Part shown: one piece after another, positions 1-10,683 of the stretch | How positions within the stretch are numbered: the first letter of the stretch is position 1 | Layout of the letters: the number at the start of each line of letters is the position of its first letter | Assembly (NCBI GenBank): GCA_017979445.1 | Contig: CM030714.1 | Location: 620,001 to 684,000 of the forward strand | Origin: Akebia trifoliata | Taxonomy: Eukaryota > Streptophyta > Magnoliopsida > Ranunculales > Lardizabalaceae | Direction: 5' to 3' | Length of the DNA stretch: 64,000 nt | Notes under the pieces: model-generated | What the model was told of the DNA's origin: nothing | Databases searched by the model: none | What the model saw: the letters and a program-made list of their open reading frames with translations, nothing else | Program-made: the position numbers and the translations under genes

Positions 1-359
1 GGAACTTTACCCCCCATAATAAGTAGGGATGTCAATTTTACCCTGCCCTATAGGATTGGGTTTTCACACCTTTAACTGGTCCATGGGCGGTTTTGGTAGT
101 AAACATGAAAAATTGATTTGATTTCGGGGCGGGAATGATTTTGATACACCACATCCAAATTTGGAAATATATATATACATGTCCATTAGATCAGGATCAT
201 TCCCAAGGCTCAAATAGTGTTTTTACATATGGATCGTTATCAATGTGTCCGATTCAACAAGTCTTAGGTGCCGGTGCCTTCAATGGTTGGGTTCACCTCG
301 GTTATAGGTAACCGATTTTCTTTCCACTGATAAAGCGTACTGATAAGGACAAGAGATCT
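1..359. other. No gene seen; AT-rich sequence
   Basis: I find no supported coding sequence here. The left edge holds a stretch resembling the end of a repeat with a 'gggatgtcaat'-type terminus, seen again at 7.9, 17.2 and 51 kb. The last part leads into an acyltransferase tail. Homology to the gene before about position 360 is too weak to claim. Confidence 0.4.
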
Positions 360-432
360 ATCAAAGAATGGTCTTGTGGTTGAGTTTGTGAAGGAAAAAT
401 TGCAAAGTCATCTTTTGCTATTTAGCAAATGA
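360..432 (+). pseudogene. C-terminal tail of a wax-synthase-like MBOAT acyltransferase (relic)
   Basis: The last about 24 codons resemble the C terminus of the intact copies: the relic reads LVVEFVKEKLQS and ends LLLFSK before a TGA, against LVFEFVREKLES in copy A. A one-base shift separates the 'atcaaagaatg' part from the rest. No body of the gene is recognisable upstream, so this is a truncated relic. As at copies B and D, a foldback element lies close by, here directly after the stop. It shows that the acyltransferase array extended to the left edge of the window. Confidence 0.7.
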
Positions 433-573
433 ATAATAATGAATGCACGCGGTTGATGTGGTAAAGTACAAAACTACACATCTTTTTCATATGTATCGCT
501 ATGAAAAAGATCTATGGTCTTGTACCTTTGCCATAACAGCCGCGTAGTCAATTTTGTGCAATTATCACGACTC
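431..573. mobile_element. Foldback MITE, family B copy (decayed)
   Basis: Near-palindrome. The left arm has 'aatgaatgcacgcggttga' and the right arm ends 'attatcacgactc', with an inner pair around 'aaaagatctatggtc'. It resembles the better preserved family B copies at 591-741 and 22665-22824. The target duplication is not clear here. Confidence 0.55.
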
Positions 574-590
574 TTAGCAAATAATAAAAA

Positions 591-741
591 GAATAATGAT
601 ACACGGCTGATGTAGCAAGGGCATAGAACTGCACATCCTTTTTCTGTGTTTCCTGATGAAAATAATATATGATTTTATGCCCTTGCCACATCAGTCACAT
701 ATTTAATTGCGTACCAAAATCGCATGCATTCATCATGACTC
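591..741. mobile_element. Foldback MITE, family B, with exact 9-bp target duplication
   Basis: A 151-bp element whose right end reads 'gcattcatcatgactc' and whose inner arms carry 'gcaagggcatagaact' and its complement. The 9-mer taataaaaa lies at 582-590 and again at 742-750. An exact 9-bp duplication with a GAG-type terminus fits a non-autonomous Mutator-like element. It has no coding capacity. Confidence 0.75.
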
Positions 742-1027
742 TAATAAAAATAATGATTACTTGACTCAAGAAATGATACTAAAATGTACCCAACTAATGT
801 GGAAAGTGCACATAGAACCATATATTTTTTTCTTAGGGATATACAAGGAAAAAAAATCTATAGTTCTAAGCACATGGCACGTTAGTAGAGTATGTTTTTT
901 TATTTTTTTTTTTAGAGTCAGGATATCACAACTCAGAGTGGACTTTATTGATACATCTTTATTTTTATATCTTTGGCTATTAGAATATTATGTAAGTTGC
1001 ATGCATCGTAATCTGATGTATATATAT
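742..1027. other. No gene; AT-rich spacer
   Basis: The only open frame here (707-1048) is low-complexity, overlaps a MITE end and resembles no family I know. Part of the stretch, about 838-895 ('acaaggaaaaaaaatctat', 'gcacatggcacgttag'), resembles one arm of foldback family C. Confidence 0.4.
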
Positions 1028-1408
1028 GGGAAATGTTCAGCACCCTAAGTTTTACCACACACTTTAACAAACGTTTTTTGTCCTACATGGGTTAGAAGTT
1101 TTGGAATGAGCTGATTTTTGGTGAGGATGATCTCTATGATTAGAAGATCACCCTCCCCAAAAATCAGCCCATTCCGAAATGTTTAGCCCCATGTTTACAC
1201 GTTGAAAAATCGTGGACCGTCCATTTTTTGTAAATCAATTTTGATGGGGTTAGAAGTTTTGGAATGAGCTGATTTTTGGTGAGGATGATCTCCTCACCAT
1301 AGAGATCATCCTCACCAAAAATCAGCTCATTCCGAAACTTCTAACCCATGTAAGACAAAACGCGTTTGTTAAAGTGTGTGGTAAAACTTAGGGTGCCGAA
1401 CGGGACCC
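1028..1408 (+). mobile_element. Double-hairpin MITE, family A copy 1
   Basis: Starts 'gggaaatgttcagcaccc' and ends 'gggtgccgaacgggaccc', giving imperfect terminal inverted repeats. Inside are two consecutive hairpins. Each is built from an arm of the type 'gttagaagttttggaatg' + 'gctgatttttggtgaggatg' and its reverse complement. A linker containing 'gttgaaaaatcgtggaccg' separates them. A (TA)n tract lies on each side. No coding capacity. Confidence 0.85.
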
Positions 1409-1431
1409 TATATATATATATATATATATAT

Positions 1432-1636
1432 AAATGTTCAGCACCAAACATTTTGACAAAACAATTTTCAAAACATGGGCTAGAAATTTAGAATGGACTG
1501 ATTTTTGGTGAGGATGATCTCTACGGTGAGGAGATCATTATCACCAAAAATCAGCCCATTCCAAAACTTCTAACCCATGTAAGACAAAAATGATTGGCTA
1601 AAATGTTGGCCAAAATGTTTGGTGCCAAACGGAACC

Positions 1637-1637
<1 letters not shown>
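1432..1637 (+). mobile_element. Single-hairpin MITE, family A copy 2
   Basis: A 206-bp short form: terminus 'aaatgttcagcaccaaac', one hairpin and the right end 'gtgccaaacggaaccc'. TA repeats flank it on both sides. It appears to be a derivative lacking one of the two hairpins and the linker found in copies 1 and 3. Confidence 0.8.
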
Positions 1638-1677
<40 letters not shown>

Positions 1678-1679
<2 letters not shown>

Positions 1680-2057
1680 GTCCCGTTCAGCACCCTAAGT
1701 TTTACCACACACTTTAACAAACACGTTTTGTCTTATATGGGTTAGAAGTTTCGGAATGGGCTGATTTTTGGTGATGATGATCTCTATGGTGAGGAGATCA
1801 TCCTTACCAAAAATCAGCTCATTCCAAAACTTCTAACCCCATCAAAAATGATTTACAAAAAATGGACGGTCTACGATTTTTCAACTTGTAAACATGGGTT
1901 AGAAGTTTCGGAATGGGCTGATTTTTGGGGAGGATGATCTTCTAATCATAGAGATCATCCTCACCAAAAATCAGCCCATTCCAAAACTTCTAACCCATGT
2001 AAGACAAAAAACGTTTGTTAAAGTGTGTGGTAAAACTTAGGGTGCTGAACATTTCCC
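1678..2057 (-). mobile_element. Double-hairpin MITE, family A copy 3 (inverted relative to copy 1)
   Basis: Begins 'gggtcccgttcagcaccc' and ends 'gggtgctgaacatttccc', which is the reverse-complement order of copy 1. The sub-terminal block 'ctaagttttaccacacac' is shared only by copies 1 and 3. They are therefore sister copies in opposite orientation flanking copy 2. Confidence 0.85.
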
Positions 2058-2312
2058 TATATATATATATATATTTTGTTTTATTGATCTTAAAAAGATT
2101 AGAACATCCACTTCTTTATCCCGACGTTTTAACGCTACTTTTTAACTTTAAAAAGAAATATTATAATGGAGATCCCTCCACAACGCAATTCCAATACTCT
2201 TAGACAATGCTAAAAAATCGTCCCTCTTTGTCCAGAACTCCAAAAACCTGAATTATCTGGAGTTAGACGAGGGACTTAAAAATTGAATATGCAAAGGGCA
2301 ATCCCAACTTGG
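2058..2312. other. No gene; spacer
   Basis: TA repeat followed by unannotated AT-rich DNA. Nothing recognisable. Confidence 0.4.
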
Positions 2313-2504
2313 TCACCTGCAAAGCGACCAGAATCTTCCATGGAGTCTATAAGTGGAAATTTGCTTCCCTTTATTTTCATATGGGTAGAGAATTGAGTTA
2401 AAATCACCCGATACCAAGAAATTCTCTAAAGGATTCAATAAACTTTCAATTCCAACTATAGATCCTGCTGTTCCTGAACCACACAACATGCCCACACAAC
2501 ACAT
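2313..2504 (-). pseudogene. LINE (non-LTR retrotransposon) endonuclease fragment
   Basis: A 63-codon open frame contains FLVSGDFNSILYPYENKG. This matches the GDFN motif of the APE-type endonuclease domain of plant L1-like LINE ORF2, where the Asp and Asn are active-site residues and an acidic/Gly-rich stretch usually follows. No neighbouring reverse transcriptase is seen on this strand, so it is a small relic. The call rests on this one motif. Confidence 0.5.
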
Positions 2505-4200
2505 AGTTTCACTACAATGCTTTCAATATCTGCTTCCAAAATCATAAGCTGAGAGGGCGATGCAACAACTTTATCTTAGATGAATAACCAAACCACCAAA
2601 CCAACTTGAACTGCACTTCGAGTACTCATCATTCGTAAAAGCAACCTTTGTGTGAAATTTTATACAATTTTCTAAAAATTGGAATGCTTTCTTGACATTG
2701 ATTCTAGGGTAGATATGAATATTGACCTATCTTCAATCCAAAAAATCAATATTTTTGGGACCCTAATAAACTCTATGGATTGGGAGAACCAAGCCAATAA
2801 GTTGACAAATCAAAATATTCTTATTGGAACCCAAATCCATAATTTGGGACTCCTAAACATATCAAATTCCTGGTATAAGATCTAATCCAAGGGTGGAGCC
2901 AATAATTTCTTGTGAGGCTAGGGGGCAAACTATAGGTTATGACAAGGTTGAAGAGCTTTAAGATGATTTGTTTTGGGTGAAAAATTGAAGGGTTTCTTGT
3001 GAGAGGTAGAAAACATGGCATTTACGTCATTTCTCATTAGACTATGAGAGAAGATCAAAGTCAAATTGCAATGTCACCTATTAAAAAACATAGGCTACCT
3101 CACATATTCACCAAAACAGTACATGTCCCCTTGACCGTAGTCTTCTCCAATAAACTAACACAAAAAATTACCTCGCTACCCTTATCTACAACCTGAAACA
3201 AAAATCCCTTTGTTTTCTCTTTCCAAAACCAATCATCTTCAACTTCATGGGTAAATTTTTTACCTTAATCCTTAACCATAAGATTAATATTTTAACCTTC
3301 AAATCTAAAGAACTGTTAAGGATTTTTTAATTAAAAGATGATGGTATTTTTTTAATTAAAAAATTATAATATTTTCTACAAAGATTAAGGTGGTGTTCAA
3401 AACGATAGATTGAATATGACATTGATAACAAAAATACTATTCGAATTCTTTACTACTCTCATCCACGTATTCAAGAAATTTCAAAATTTACTTACATCTG
3501 CTATTCTAATTTCTTTTAGCAAAATTTAATTTGTACATATATTGTGTCAATCTATTCCACTCAAATATTGGATTGACTTGAGATTTGAATAAAAATCTCT
3601 CAGAGCAAGAGCTAGCTCAAGAGAAAAATGGATGCCCCACCAAGTTCTATAAATCAGTAACAATGAGGTATTTCTGCACATGTTTATGAAAATATTATGA
3701 TTTTTTTTTCAATTATTTTGGTCTTATAGACCTGATTAATAAGGAAAAGACAACTAGTCTGTTAGAGCACCATACCAAGTAAGCAAGATAAATTATTGTA
3801 GGTGGCTAATGAGGGGGTTGAACTCAAGACCTCTCCCTTTTTGGAGAATATTATAATTCATATAAATAAATAATGTAGAATAAATTTAAAATTAAGAGTA
3901 ATATTATAACTTTTTTAAAAGCTAATCAAATTGAAGATAAAGCTTTGCGGATCAGTGCAATTGACAGAGCAATATTAAAGCCCACAAACTTCACACCCTA
4001 CACACAAAAGTACTCAAAATTGTAAATTAATACATGGACCAATAACATGCTCAAAGTCATAATCCTAATCTCATTGATACTCTAATCTTTATTGGATCTG
4101 ATTTGGTGCAACAATGTGCACTTTATTACAATGCCTCTTAATACTCAAAATAAAAACATATGCAGAAGTAGATATGGAAGCCCACACCACAGTACTTCAA
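2505..4200. other. No supported gene; AT-rich intergenic DNA
   Basis: Short open frames at 2679-2885 and 2821-3021 overlap on opposite strands and show no recognisable domain. The stretch at about 3760-3835 reads, in reverse, 'gaggtcttgagttcaaccc', reminiscent of a tRNA-like B box, but no tRNA fold can be built. The stretch just before 4200 is the downstream flank of gene A. Confidence 0.4.
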
Positions 4201-4201
4201 T

Positions 4202-5317
4202 TCATTTACTATATGCCAAGTCAAAGAGTAAGAGTGGGCTCTCCAATTTTTCCCTCACAAACTCAAACACGAGTCTGTATTCTCTGATTGCTCTCTCGTA
4301 CACACCATTCCTTATGAGCTGTGGGAATAACAGCCAAAAACTGGTAACCGAAATGAACCAAGCGGTCAAAGGCATAGAGACCCAAGGGTGCAACCGCCAC
4401 CTGTCAGCTACTGCTCTCTTTGATTCTAGCTCCACCATATAACAGATCCCTTGTAGCACAAAGAACAGTGTTACTTCCCACGTGGGATCCACACGTGTGA
4501 CATAATAGTATATCAGCTCGTGCATGAGCCCGGACACAATAAACGCAAACAGTATACCTATCTGATGGGCCCACAGCCTACCAAGAATAGGTGTAGAGTG
4601 AGATCGTATAGGATGAGAAATGGTGGATCTCAGGATATCGGAAGCAATTCGATTCCACCTTCGACCCCAAAAGTCTCGAAGTGAGGTGGAGAGGTATGGC
4701 TCATTGAACTGTGGCTCAAGTTCTAGGTTTAGTAGGGCTCGAGCCGGTGATTCAGTCAAAGCGTAAACAAGCTCTATGGTGAGGTAAAGGTGGATGTTGT
4801 AGTAAGCCAAGATGAACATCATTGTGTCCGTATATTGTAAGTAGTCATAGATGTAGACCAATAGATGTAAGAGTAGGGCTTTTAAAGTCACATTTAGAAC
4901 AGATTTTGTAGAGATTTTGATGTTTTGAGGTAATTGAAGTGATGGGTTTTGTTTGGTTTTGATGTTTTGAGGTGATTGGAGAGATGGATTGTCTTTGATT
5001 ATGATGGGAAGACAAGCAATGGAGATGAAGTGGAGGAGTGGTATTGGTTGATTGGATGATAATGATAAAGGGCCTTGATTGAAAGAGAAGAGGAGGAGCT
5101 TGAAGTTAGCAAACCAAGTGATGCAAAGAGCTGTGAAAAGTCCAAGATGGATGGATTGGAGATTGAGAGGGAGAATTGTGAAGAGGTAGAAGATAGGGAG
5201 GAGAGTGAGGAATCTGAGTGTTCCTTTTGGGATCTTTGATACTATGAAGTAACAATAGATTAGAGACGATATGACCAAAACCCATACCTTTAAAAAGTTC
5301 TTGATCTCACTCTCCAT
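4202..5317 (-). CDS. Wax synthase / acyl-CoA-sterol acyltransferase-like MBOAT protein (copy A)
   Basis: A 371-residue single-exon protein, the usual length for the plant long-chain-alcohol O-fatty-acyltransferase family. Family members transfer an acyl group from acyl-CoA to a fatty alcohol or sterol in the ER membrane. Hydrophobic segments lie at about 10-30, 35-62, 93-107, 141-160, 250-270, 282-296 and 313-334. Conserved blocks are DFWGRRWN (215-222) and VSGLMHEL (261-268). His266 is the expected MBOAT catalytic His, and Asn222 is a likely partner. The start is supported by the purine-rich leader 'aagaagaagaATGGA' shared with copies B-D. A hydrophilic linker (about 111-135) carries a short tandem repeat around SPQNIK / LPQNIK. 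This is the most diverged copy and the only one on the minus strand. Its upstream DNA differs from the B-D promoters. Whether the substrate is an alcohol or a sterol cannot be decided from sequence. Confidence 0.93.
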   Translation of the reverse strand: MESEIKNFLKVWVLVISSLIYCYFIVSKIPKGTLRFLTLLPIFYLFTILPLNLQSIHLGLFTALCITWFANFKLLLFSFNQGPLSLSSNQPIPLLHFISIACLPIIIKDNPSLQSPQNIKTKQNPSLQLPQNIKISTKSVLNVTLKALLLHLLVYIYDYLQYTDTMMFILAYYNIHLYLTIELVYALTESPARALLNLELEPQFNEPYLSTSLRDFWGRRWNRIASDILRSTISHPIRSHSTPILGRLWAHQIGILFAFIVSGLMHELIYYYVTRVDPTWEVTLFFVLQGICYMVELESKRAVADRWRLHPWVSMPLTAWFISVTSFWLLFPQLIRNGVYERAIREYRLVFEFVREKLESPLLLFDLAYSK

Positions 5318-5406
5318 TCTTCTTCTTCTTGATGCAGTCTTCTTCTTCTTTTTTAAATTTGATGGAGAACTTAAAGTATGTTTATTGACACTAAAGCTAA
5401 CAACAA

Positions 5407-5432
5407 CACGTGGGTAAAATTGTAAACACGTG
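5407..5432 (-). promoter_or_regulatory. Two G-box / ABRE-like CACGTG elements upstream of copy A
   Basis: CACGTG occurs at 5407-5412 (context CACGTGGG on the plus strand) and at 5427-5432 (context ACACGTGT). Their starts are 20 bp apart, about two helical turns, and 90-115 bp before the start codon of copy A. Paired ACGTG cores of this type are classical binding sites for bZIP/ABF and bHLH factors. This suggests control by abscisic acid, drought or light. I see no equivalent pair close upstream of copies B, C or D. Confidence 0.45.
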
Positions 5433-5593
5433 TAGATTGATTTGGAGTTAAAGTGGTTGAGGAAGCATCTCAGTCGTCATCACAAGACAAAAGCTTGTAA
5501 CTGCTACAGCCAAAGTCTCTCGTCTGTGTCGTGAACCTTCAGCTTAAATGGTTTGGTTATTTAACTTTATGCACATAGTTTCACGAGTCGTGC

Positions 5594-5742
5594 TAAGCTG
5601 ACTTCATTCCACATTGCGCTGACGTTGTAATGTTGTGATAATCATAATTTTTTTTCCTCCAGATACAAAGAAAAATATGTAAGGTTCTCTCTACACTGTC
5701 ACATCAGTGCAGTGTTGAAGAAAGTCAGTTCAGCATATTCCT
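5594..5742. mobile_element. Foldback element, family E copy
   Basis: Imperfect palindrome with outer arms 'ctgacttcattccacattg' and 'cagtgttgaagaaagtcag'. The centre contains 'cctccagatacaaagaaa', shared with the copy at 6366-6530. Non-coding. Confidence 0.5.
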
Positions 5743-5994
5743 AATTTCTCTTGAGGTGTTATATTTAGATTCCGACTAACCTTATAAAGTAAATAAGGAT
5801 TTTACACTTCTAAGAGTCCATTGAGCTCAACTTGTGGCATTCAAAATCATGATCGGTGCTTCAGGGTTGTAAAGAATAAAATTCTAAGAATTTTGAAAAA
5901 TAAAATTAAAAAAAGTTATTTTCATTGTTGAATTTTAATTTTAAATTTGGAACTGTAAATATTTTCAATCGTATCTCAAGGAAAATCTTACAAA

Positions 5995-6193
5995 ATGACT
6001 AGCCAGGTGGCATACTCAATTGACTCATTGACGTGGATAAATTTGAAAATTGTAGATCTTTGTGTCTTGGGATACACTTTTTTATGGGGAAGTGTAATCA
6101 TGTATACCAAGGCATAAAGATCTAAAGTTCTGAACTTGTCATGTCCGTGAGTCGAATGAGTATGCTACCTAGTGAGTTATTTCATCACAACTC
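5995..6193. mobile_element. Foldback element, family C copy
   Basis: Arms 'ccaggtggcatactcaatt' and 'gagtatgctacctagtgag' pair imperfectly. Inner arms around 'gtagatctttgtg' and 'cataaagatctaaagtt' flank a loop with 'ttttttatggggaagtg'. Closely related copies lie at 6728-6958, 23403-23626, 23892-24110 and 61905-62107. Confidence 0.65.
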
Positions 6194-6365
6194 TAATTAA
6201 TAATAGGATGATGTGTAGTAATTAATTGTAGAATTGGAGCAGATCCTATGTGTAGTACTCTTTTAATCTTCAAAAGAACAGATTTTGATGTCTTTTACCA
6301 AGTGGCACTCTATCAACCATCTAACCGCACTACAAGGAACCATAGAGGATCTGCTCCTGAGTTAT

Positions 6366-6530
6366 TCCAAACTAACTTTCTTCTACACCAAGCTCAACAC
6401 TACGCTAGCGTGGTAATGTAGAGAACCATATATTTTTATTCCTCCAGATACAAGGAAAAAATTTATGGTTATCTTCACACTGCCATGTCGGTGCAGTGTT
6501 GAGTACAGTATCGAAGGAAATTAGTTCGGC
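6366..6530. mobile_element. Foldback element, family E copy
   Basis: Shares 'ttcctccagatacaagga' and the arm 'gtcggtgcagtgttga' with the copy at 5594-5742. The left arm 'ctcaacactacgctagcg' is the complement of the right. Non-coding. Confidence 0.5.
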
Positions 6531-6727
6531 ATTGTCCTTAATTGTATTATAAGGATACTTGCACATGATATGTGCTAATGCACATGTATCAAAAGAGCTT
6601 ATATATTTGTAATTTAAAATATTGATTAGATGATTTTTGAGGTTAAATAGTAAAAAGATATATTTGTAATTTCGAAAACTAAGCAAGGTGATTATATGGG
6701 TTGTAATTTTCTTGATCTTTTATCAAA

Positions 6728-6958
6728 GAATTGTGATAATTTGACTACCACATGTGGCACACTCAATTGACTACCATAACGTGACAAATTTGAGAATTGT
6801 AGATCTGTGCTCCTCGATATACACAACTACACTTCCCCATAAAAAAGTGTATCTTGAGGGAGTTGTGTATACCGAGGAGCATAAATCTATGATTTCCGAA
6901 CTTGTCACGTCAGGTAGTCGATTGAGTGTGCCACGTGGGGTAGTCAAATTATCAAACA
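6728..6958. mobile_element. Foldback element, family C copy (well preserved hairpin)
   Basis: Long hairpin. The left arm runs 'tgataatttgactaccac' then 'ggcacactcaattgacta'; the right arm is the reverse complement, ending 'gtagtcaaattatcaaac'. The arms pair almost continuously to a central loop containing 'cttccccataaaaaag'. Open frames on both strands (6754-6987 and 6771-7022) are a by-product of this palindrome. Confidence 0.7.
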
Positions 6959-7093
6959 TCGTTACCAAAATGACCTTGAGTATATAAAATTTAAATATAA
7001 AAATGATGGCTTTTATGGCCACTCAAATTTTGGTGTCAACCACTTTTACTTCACCTTCTCTCATTATAATAGGATAGAAATAGTCATTGAAAA

Positions 7094-7250
7094 ATGCTAA
7101 AGCTTACTTGCTACAACATTGAATTCAACATTTTACTGATGTGGCAGTGTGTACAGAATCATAATCATAGATGCTTTCCTTGAGATATGAGTGAAAAGAT
7201 CTACGATTCTTGCACAGGGCCACATCAGCTCAGTGTTGTAGGAAGTTACC
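7094..7250. mobile_element. Foldback element, family E copy
   Basis: Left arm 'cttgctacaacattgaatt', right arm 'gctcagtgttgtaggaag', with inner arms around 'gatgtggcagtgtgtacag' and 'cttgcacagggccacatca'. Non-coding. Confidence 0.55.
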
Positions 7251-7408
7251 GTAGAATGTCTCATAGTCGTTGTATAATAGTGTTAAAATATAGTACACTC
7301 TTATTTAATTTAGATTTTAACTTAAACATATGTCGGTCCCTGAAGATTAATTTAGATGATAAACCAATTCGTCTTTGAAATCTCTGACAAAGGTTAATAG
7401 TAGTTATG

Positions 7409-7487
7409 AGGTACGAGAAAGCAATCAGAGAATGCCGACTTGTGTTTGAGACTTACAGTTGATGAAGGAAAAAAATTGCAGAGTCCT
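7409..7487 (+). pseudogene. Second wax-synthase-like C-terminal relic
   Basis: Translates to YEKAIRECRLVFE, matching YERAIREYRLVFE of copy A and the CRLVFEF of copy B. After a short insertion with a stop it resumes as 'gaaggaaaaaaattgcagag', matching the KEKL tail. Only about 25 codons are left. It is on the plus strand, opposite to copy A. Confidence 0.7.
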
Positions 7488-8312
7488 GTCTTTGAAATAC
7501 TGTTATGTGGGCTTTCATACATTCTTCTACATGTATTTATGAACTTTTAGATAGGGCGGGGATAAGAAAGCCTGATTCCAATTTCTTGTAGACATGGTAA
7601 GAGCCCAAGCTCAACTTCTTGAAGGTTTAGTCGTCCAAAAACAAAATATAATAAATTAATAATAGTTTATAGTTTTTTTTTTTATTATTATCACGCCCTA
7701 ATTATTAATGGCAAGAGACCCAGCCCATCATTTCTTAAACATTTTCTGGCCAATTTTCTCTTAGCCTAAGTGCCTAAACAATCTCTCTAAACATTTAAAA
7801 AAAACTGGTATCATGCCATTGATTTATCAACTTAACAGGGATTTTTTATAATACCCAATCTCTATTCCATACAATCAACTGTACGGATGTCAATTTAGTC
7901 CATTTGCACACTAACCAGCCTGGACAAAGAAGGGTTAGGGCCTTGAACTTGAGCCTACAAGTAGGTCAGGCTCAAAATTTTCAACCAGTTAAATCTGGGC
8001 CGGATTGGGCCTAATAATGTCGAGCCCAACCCGATCCGTTATTATATTTTAGATGTATGTATTATGTATAGATTTATTACGAAATATAACTAAAACAAAT
8101 TACAATCATTTCTCACTGTTTTTTTTTTTTTCCAATTAGGATGAATATTGGATTCCTATCTGATGAAAAACAATATTTTGCAATTCTAAATGAACTGAAA
8201 AAATAAGAAATAAAAAATAATTTTTTCATATAACCAAAAAATCAACCCAAACCCATTAGGGCTTGGCTCTAACATAGCAAACTTATGCTCAATAGGAATA
8301 TAGATCTGGCTA
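7488..8312. other. No gene; includes a decayed 'gggctgggcc'-type repeat
   Basis: The stretch 7880-8050 has the repetitive pattern of the 'gatgtcaat ... gggcc' elements seen better at 17207-17815. The rest is AT-rich and unrecognised. Confidence 0.35.
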
Positions 8313-8556
8313 AGGTTGTCTTTGGTAACACTTCTGAAGTCTGAATGGGGGTGATCCAATTTTAAAATTCAGACTTCAGAAACAAAAAATCTCATTTGTT
8401 TCGTTTTAGACTTCAGACTTCAGAACCAAAATCCAAAAGTTTTGAACCAACGATGGAGGAAGCTGGATAAGTACCAAAGGTTCTGAACCAGAAATCAGAA
8501 AACAAAAATTAATTCCAAACTTTAGATTTCCGAAGTGTTTCCAGACACAGACTAAG
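8313..8556. mobile_element. hAT-like foldback MITE
   Basis: The left end 'ttggtaacacttctgaagt' and the right end 'ccgaagtgtttccagac' are inverted repeats. Inside are several copies of 'cttcagacttcagaa'. The 'gtctttggtaacac' type of terminus is common in plant hAT-derived MITEs. The exact termini and target duplication were not resolved. Confidence 0.5.
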
Positions 8557-10683
8557 TTATGATACACCTCTTTAGTGACGGATTAGGGGCTCAACCAAGC
8601 CCAACCCAAACCCATTGACAGCCTTAAGTTTGAGTGTTTGGTCATTATTCTATAAATAGTATTGCCTGCTTATGAGCATTAGTTATAAGATGAAATAATT
8701 CATATATGAAAAATCAATTTCAATTAAAAGAAAAGTTTTTTGTTTGTGTAATATCAGGTACTTAAAATTGGTCAGATTCGACTAGGGTATGACTGTATCC
8801 ATATTCATATTCGAATTTCCTTATCTGGATCCAAATCCGAATTTGGCTCAAATCGTGCTAGATCAACCATATCCAAATCATTTTGACTTCATTCAATATT
8901 TGTAGATTATTCAATATATTTTCTTCTATACATTTTTTTGCTTTGGCAGGCCGCACGTATCATCCCACCAGCACGTTTACAACATTAAATAGACACCTTG
9001 TTTGTTAATTAATTGTTATACTATTCTATTTTACCATTATAATCATTTTATTTCATAAGAATTTATGTTATATTAAAGTAGTAGAAGATGACATTTTGAA
9101 AAACATCAAAATATAATCTTCAAAACAATACATAATTCAGATCTAAGAGGATATATGGATGGATCCAGATCCAACTCGAAACATGGGACATTAGACAAAA
9201 TTTGACCCCTTTTTGTTAATTCAGATCTATTCCAAGAACCCAAACCCTTATATCGGATTTCGAATAACTCAGATTTCGAATAAAATCAGACCCATTTTAT
9301 GCCCCAGCGATGTGGGCTTTCATATGTATTTTTATGTGTTTATTTTGAGTACCAGAAAATTATATAAGAGGCATTGTAACAAAGCGCATATTGTTGAACC
9401 AAATCAGATCTCAAGAAGATTAGAACATCTATGAGATTAGGGGTTGGGATGGGGATTTTGAATATACTTTAAATGTTTATGTATTTCGTTTATGTTGGGG
9501 TTTCGAGTTTGCAGGCTTTAGTAATTGCTAATCTAATCTGAGTCGTTATTTGAGATTGAATGAACTTTAATAGATTAAAACTTGAATGAAAATGAGGCAT
9601 GTTTTCTCTTTTTTATGATGGGGAAGAGCAACTCAACGGACATCCCCAAGAAACAGAACAAACAATCACACAAATTACAATTTTACTTTCTCCTAAGAAT
9701 AAAGGGTTGTGTCTAAGGCGAGATTTTTTACTAATAAATTAAAAAGTTAATTTAAGATTTCACAGAATTACAATCAACCAATCGCACATACCCACATGTA
9801 ACGAGAGCCTTCTCAATTTACAAAACTACCCTCACTAGACTTTGTAGGATTAGGTAACACAAGCCCAATGAAGTCGTAACTACCACCATTTGATGTGAGG
9901 GATCCATTGTTTATTTTTATTATCATGTCATTTACTAGAGGAACCCAAAGAACATATATGAACCCTTGTTGCGCCACCTACACCCCCCATTGGATTTTTG
10001 CAATCCAAAATGGAATAGAATTCGAATTTTTCACGAATTGAATCTTTGCGTATTCTGAATTGCTAACAAGGATCTTACCCATCAAACAACCCTCAAATAA
10101 CTTTCACAATCATTTTCACCTACAACATTTTGTGGATCTTTAAATTGTTCGAAAATTCTTCTCTTCCTCTTTCTCCACGAGCGTTATACATTGTTGCAGA
10201 GAAATCAAAATTTAACATCTTGTGGATGATTCTATGCAATTTCAAGTTACATAATTCTTCAAAAGCAAAATCCAGCCATTGCAAACTTCACTAATCCCGA
10301 TATGTCTCAAGACTGTTTTCCAAACCCAATACCTATATCCACATTTCAACATGACTGTTAGTATATATGAGAGTAGAAACACAAATTTCCTAAAGATCAA
10401 TTGTGATCTTCTAGGGATTAATACACTTTTCATGGGAATCCCTAATTTCTCAACGGTCGTGTTGATGGAGAACCTCAAGTGTTGGACCCTCTTTCCCTTA
10501 CAGTTTCCCTCACACTTTTAAAGGAAAAAAATCTCCTTTCGAATCCAAAGTCATACAAATATGTTCTCATTTGATGAAGGATGGGGATGCCCTATCATCC
10601 TAGCAACAACTGAGTTTAGCATAGCATATTAATGCTAGGAAACCTCCACTCATTACCAATAGAGTAAGGCTAACCTAACTAAC
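8557..10683. other. No supported gene; AT-rich DNA
   Basis: Short open frames at 9213, 10242 and 10279 carry no known motif. The piece at about 9990-10075 (around 'ggatttttgcaatccaaaa') recurs at 61630-61710, so it belongs to a dispersed repeat. Nothing else is recognisable. Confidence 0.4.

Noticed and set aside
4092..4442. 116-codon plus-strand frame opposite copy A
   Set aside because: Antisense shadow of the C-terminal part of copy A.
6754..7022. Overlapping open frames on both strands
   Set aside because: They are mirror products of the family C palindrome.
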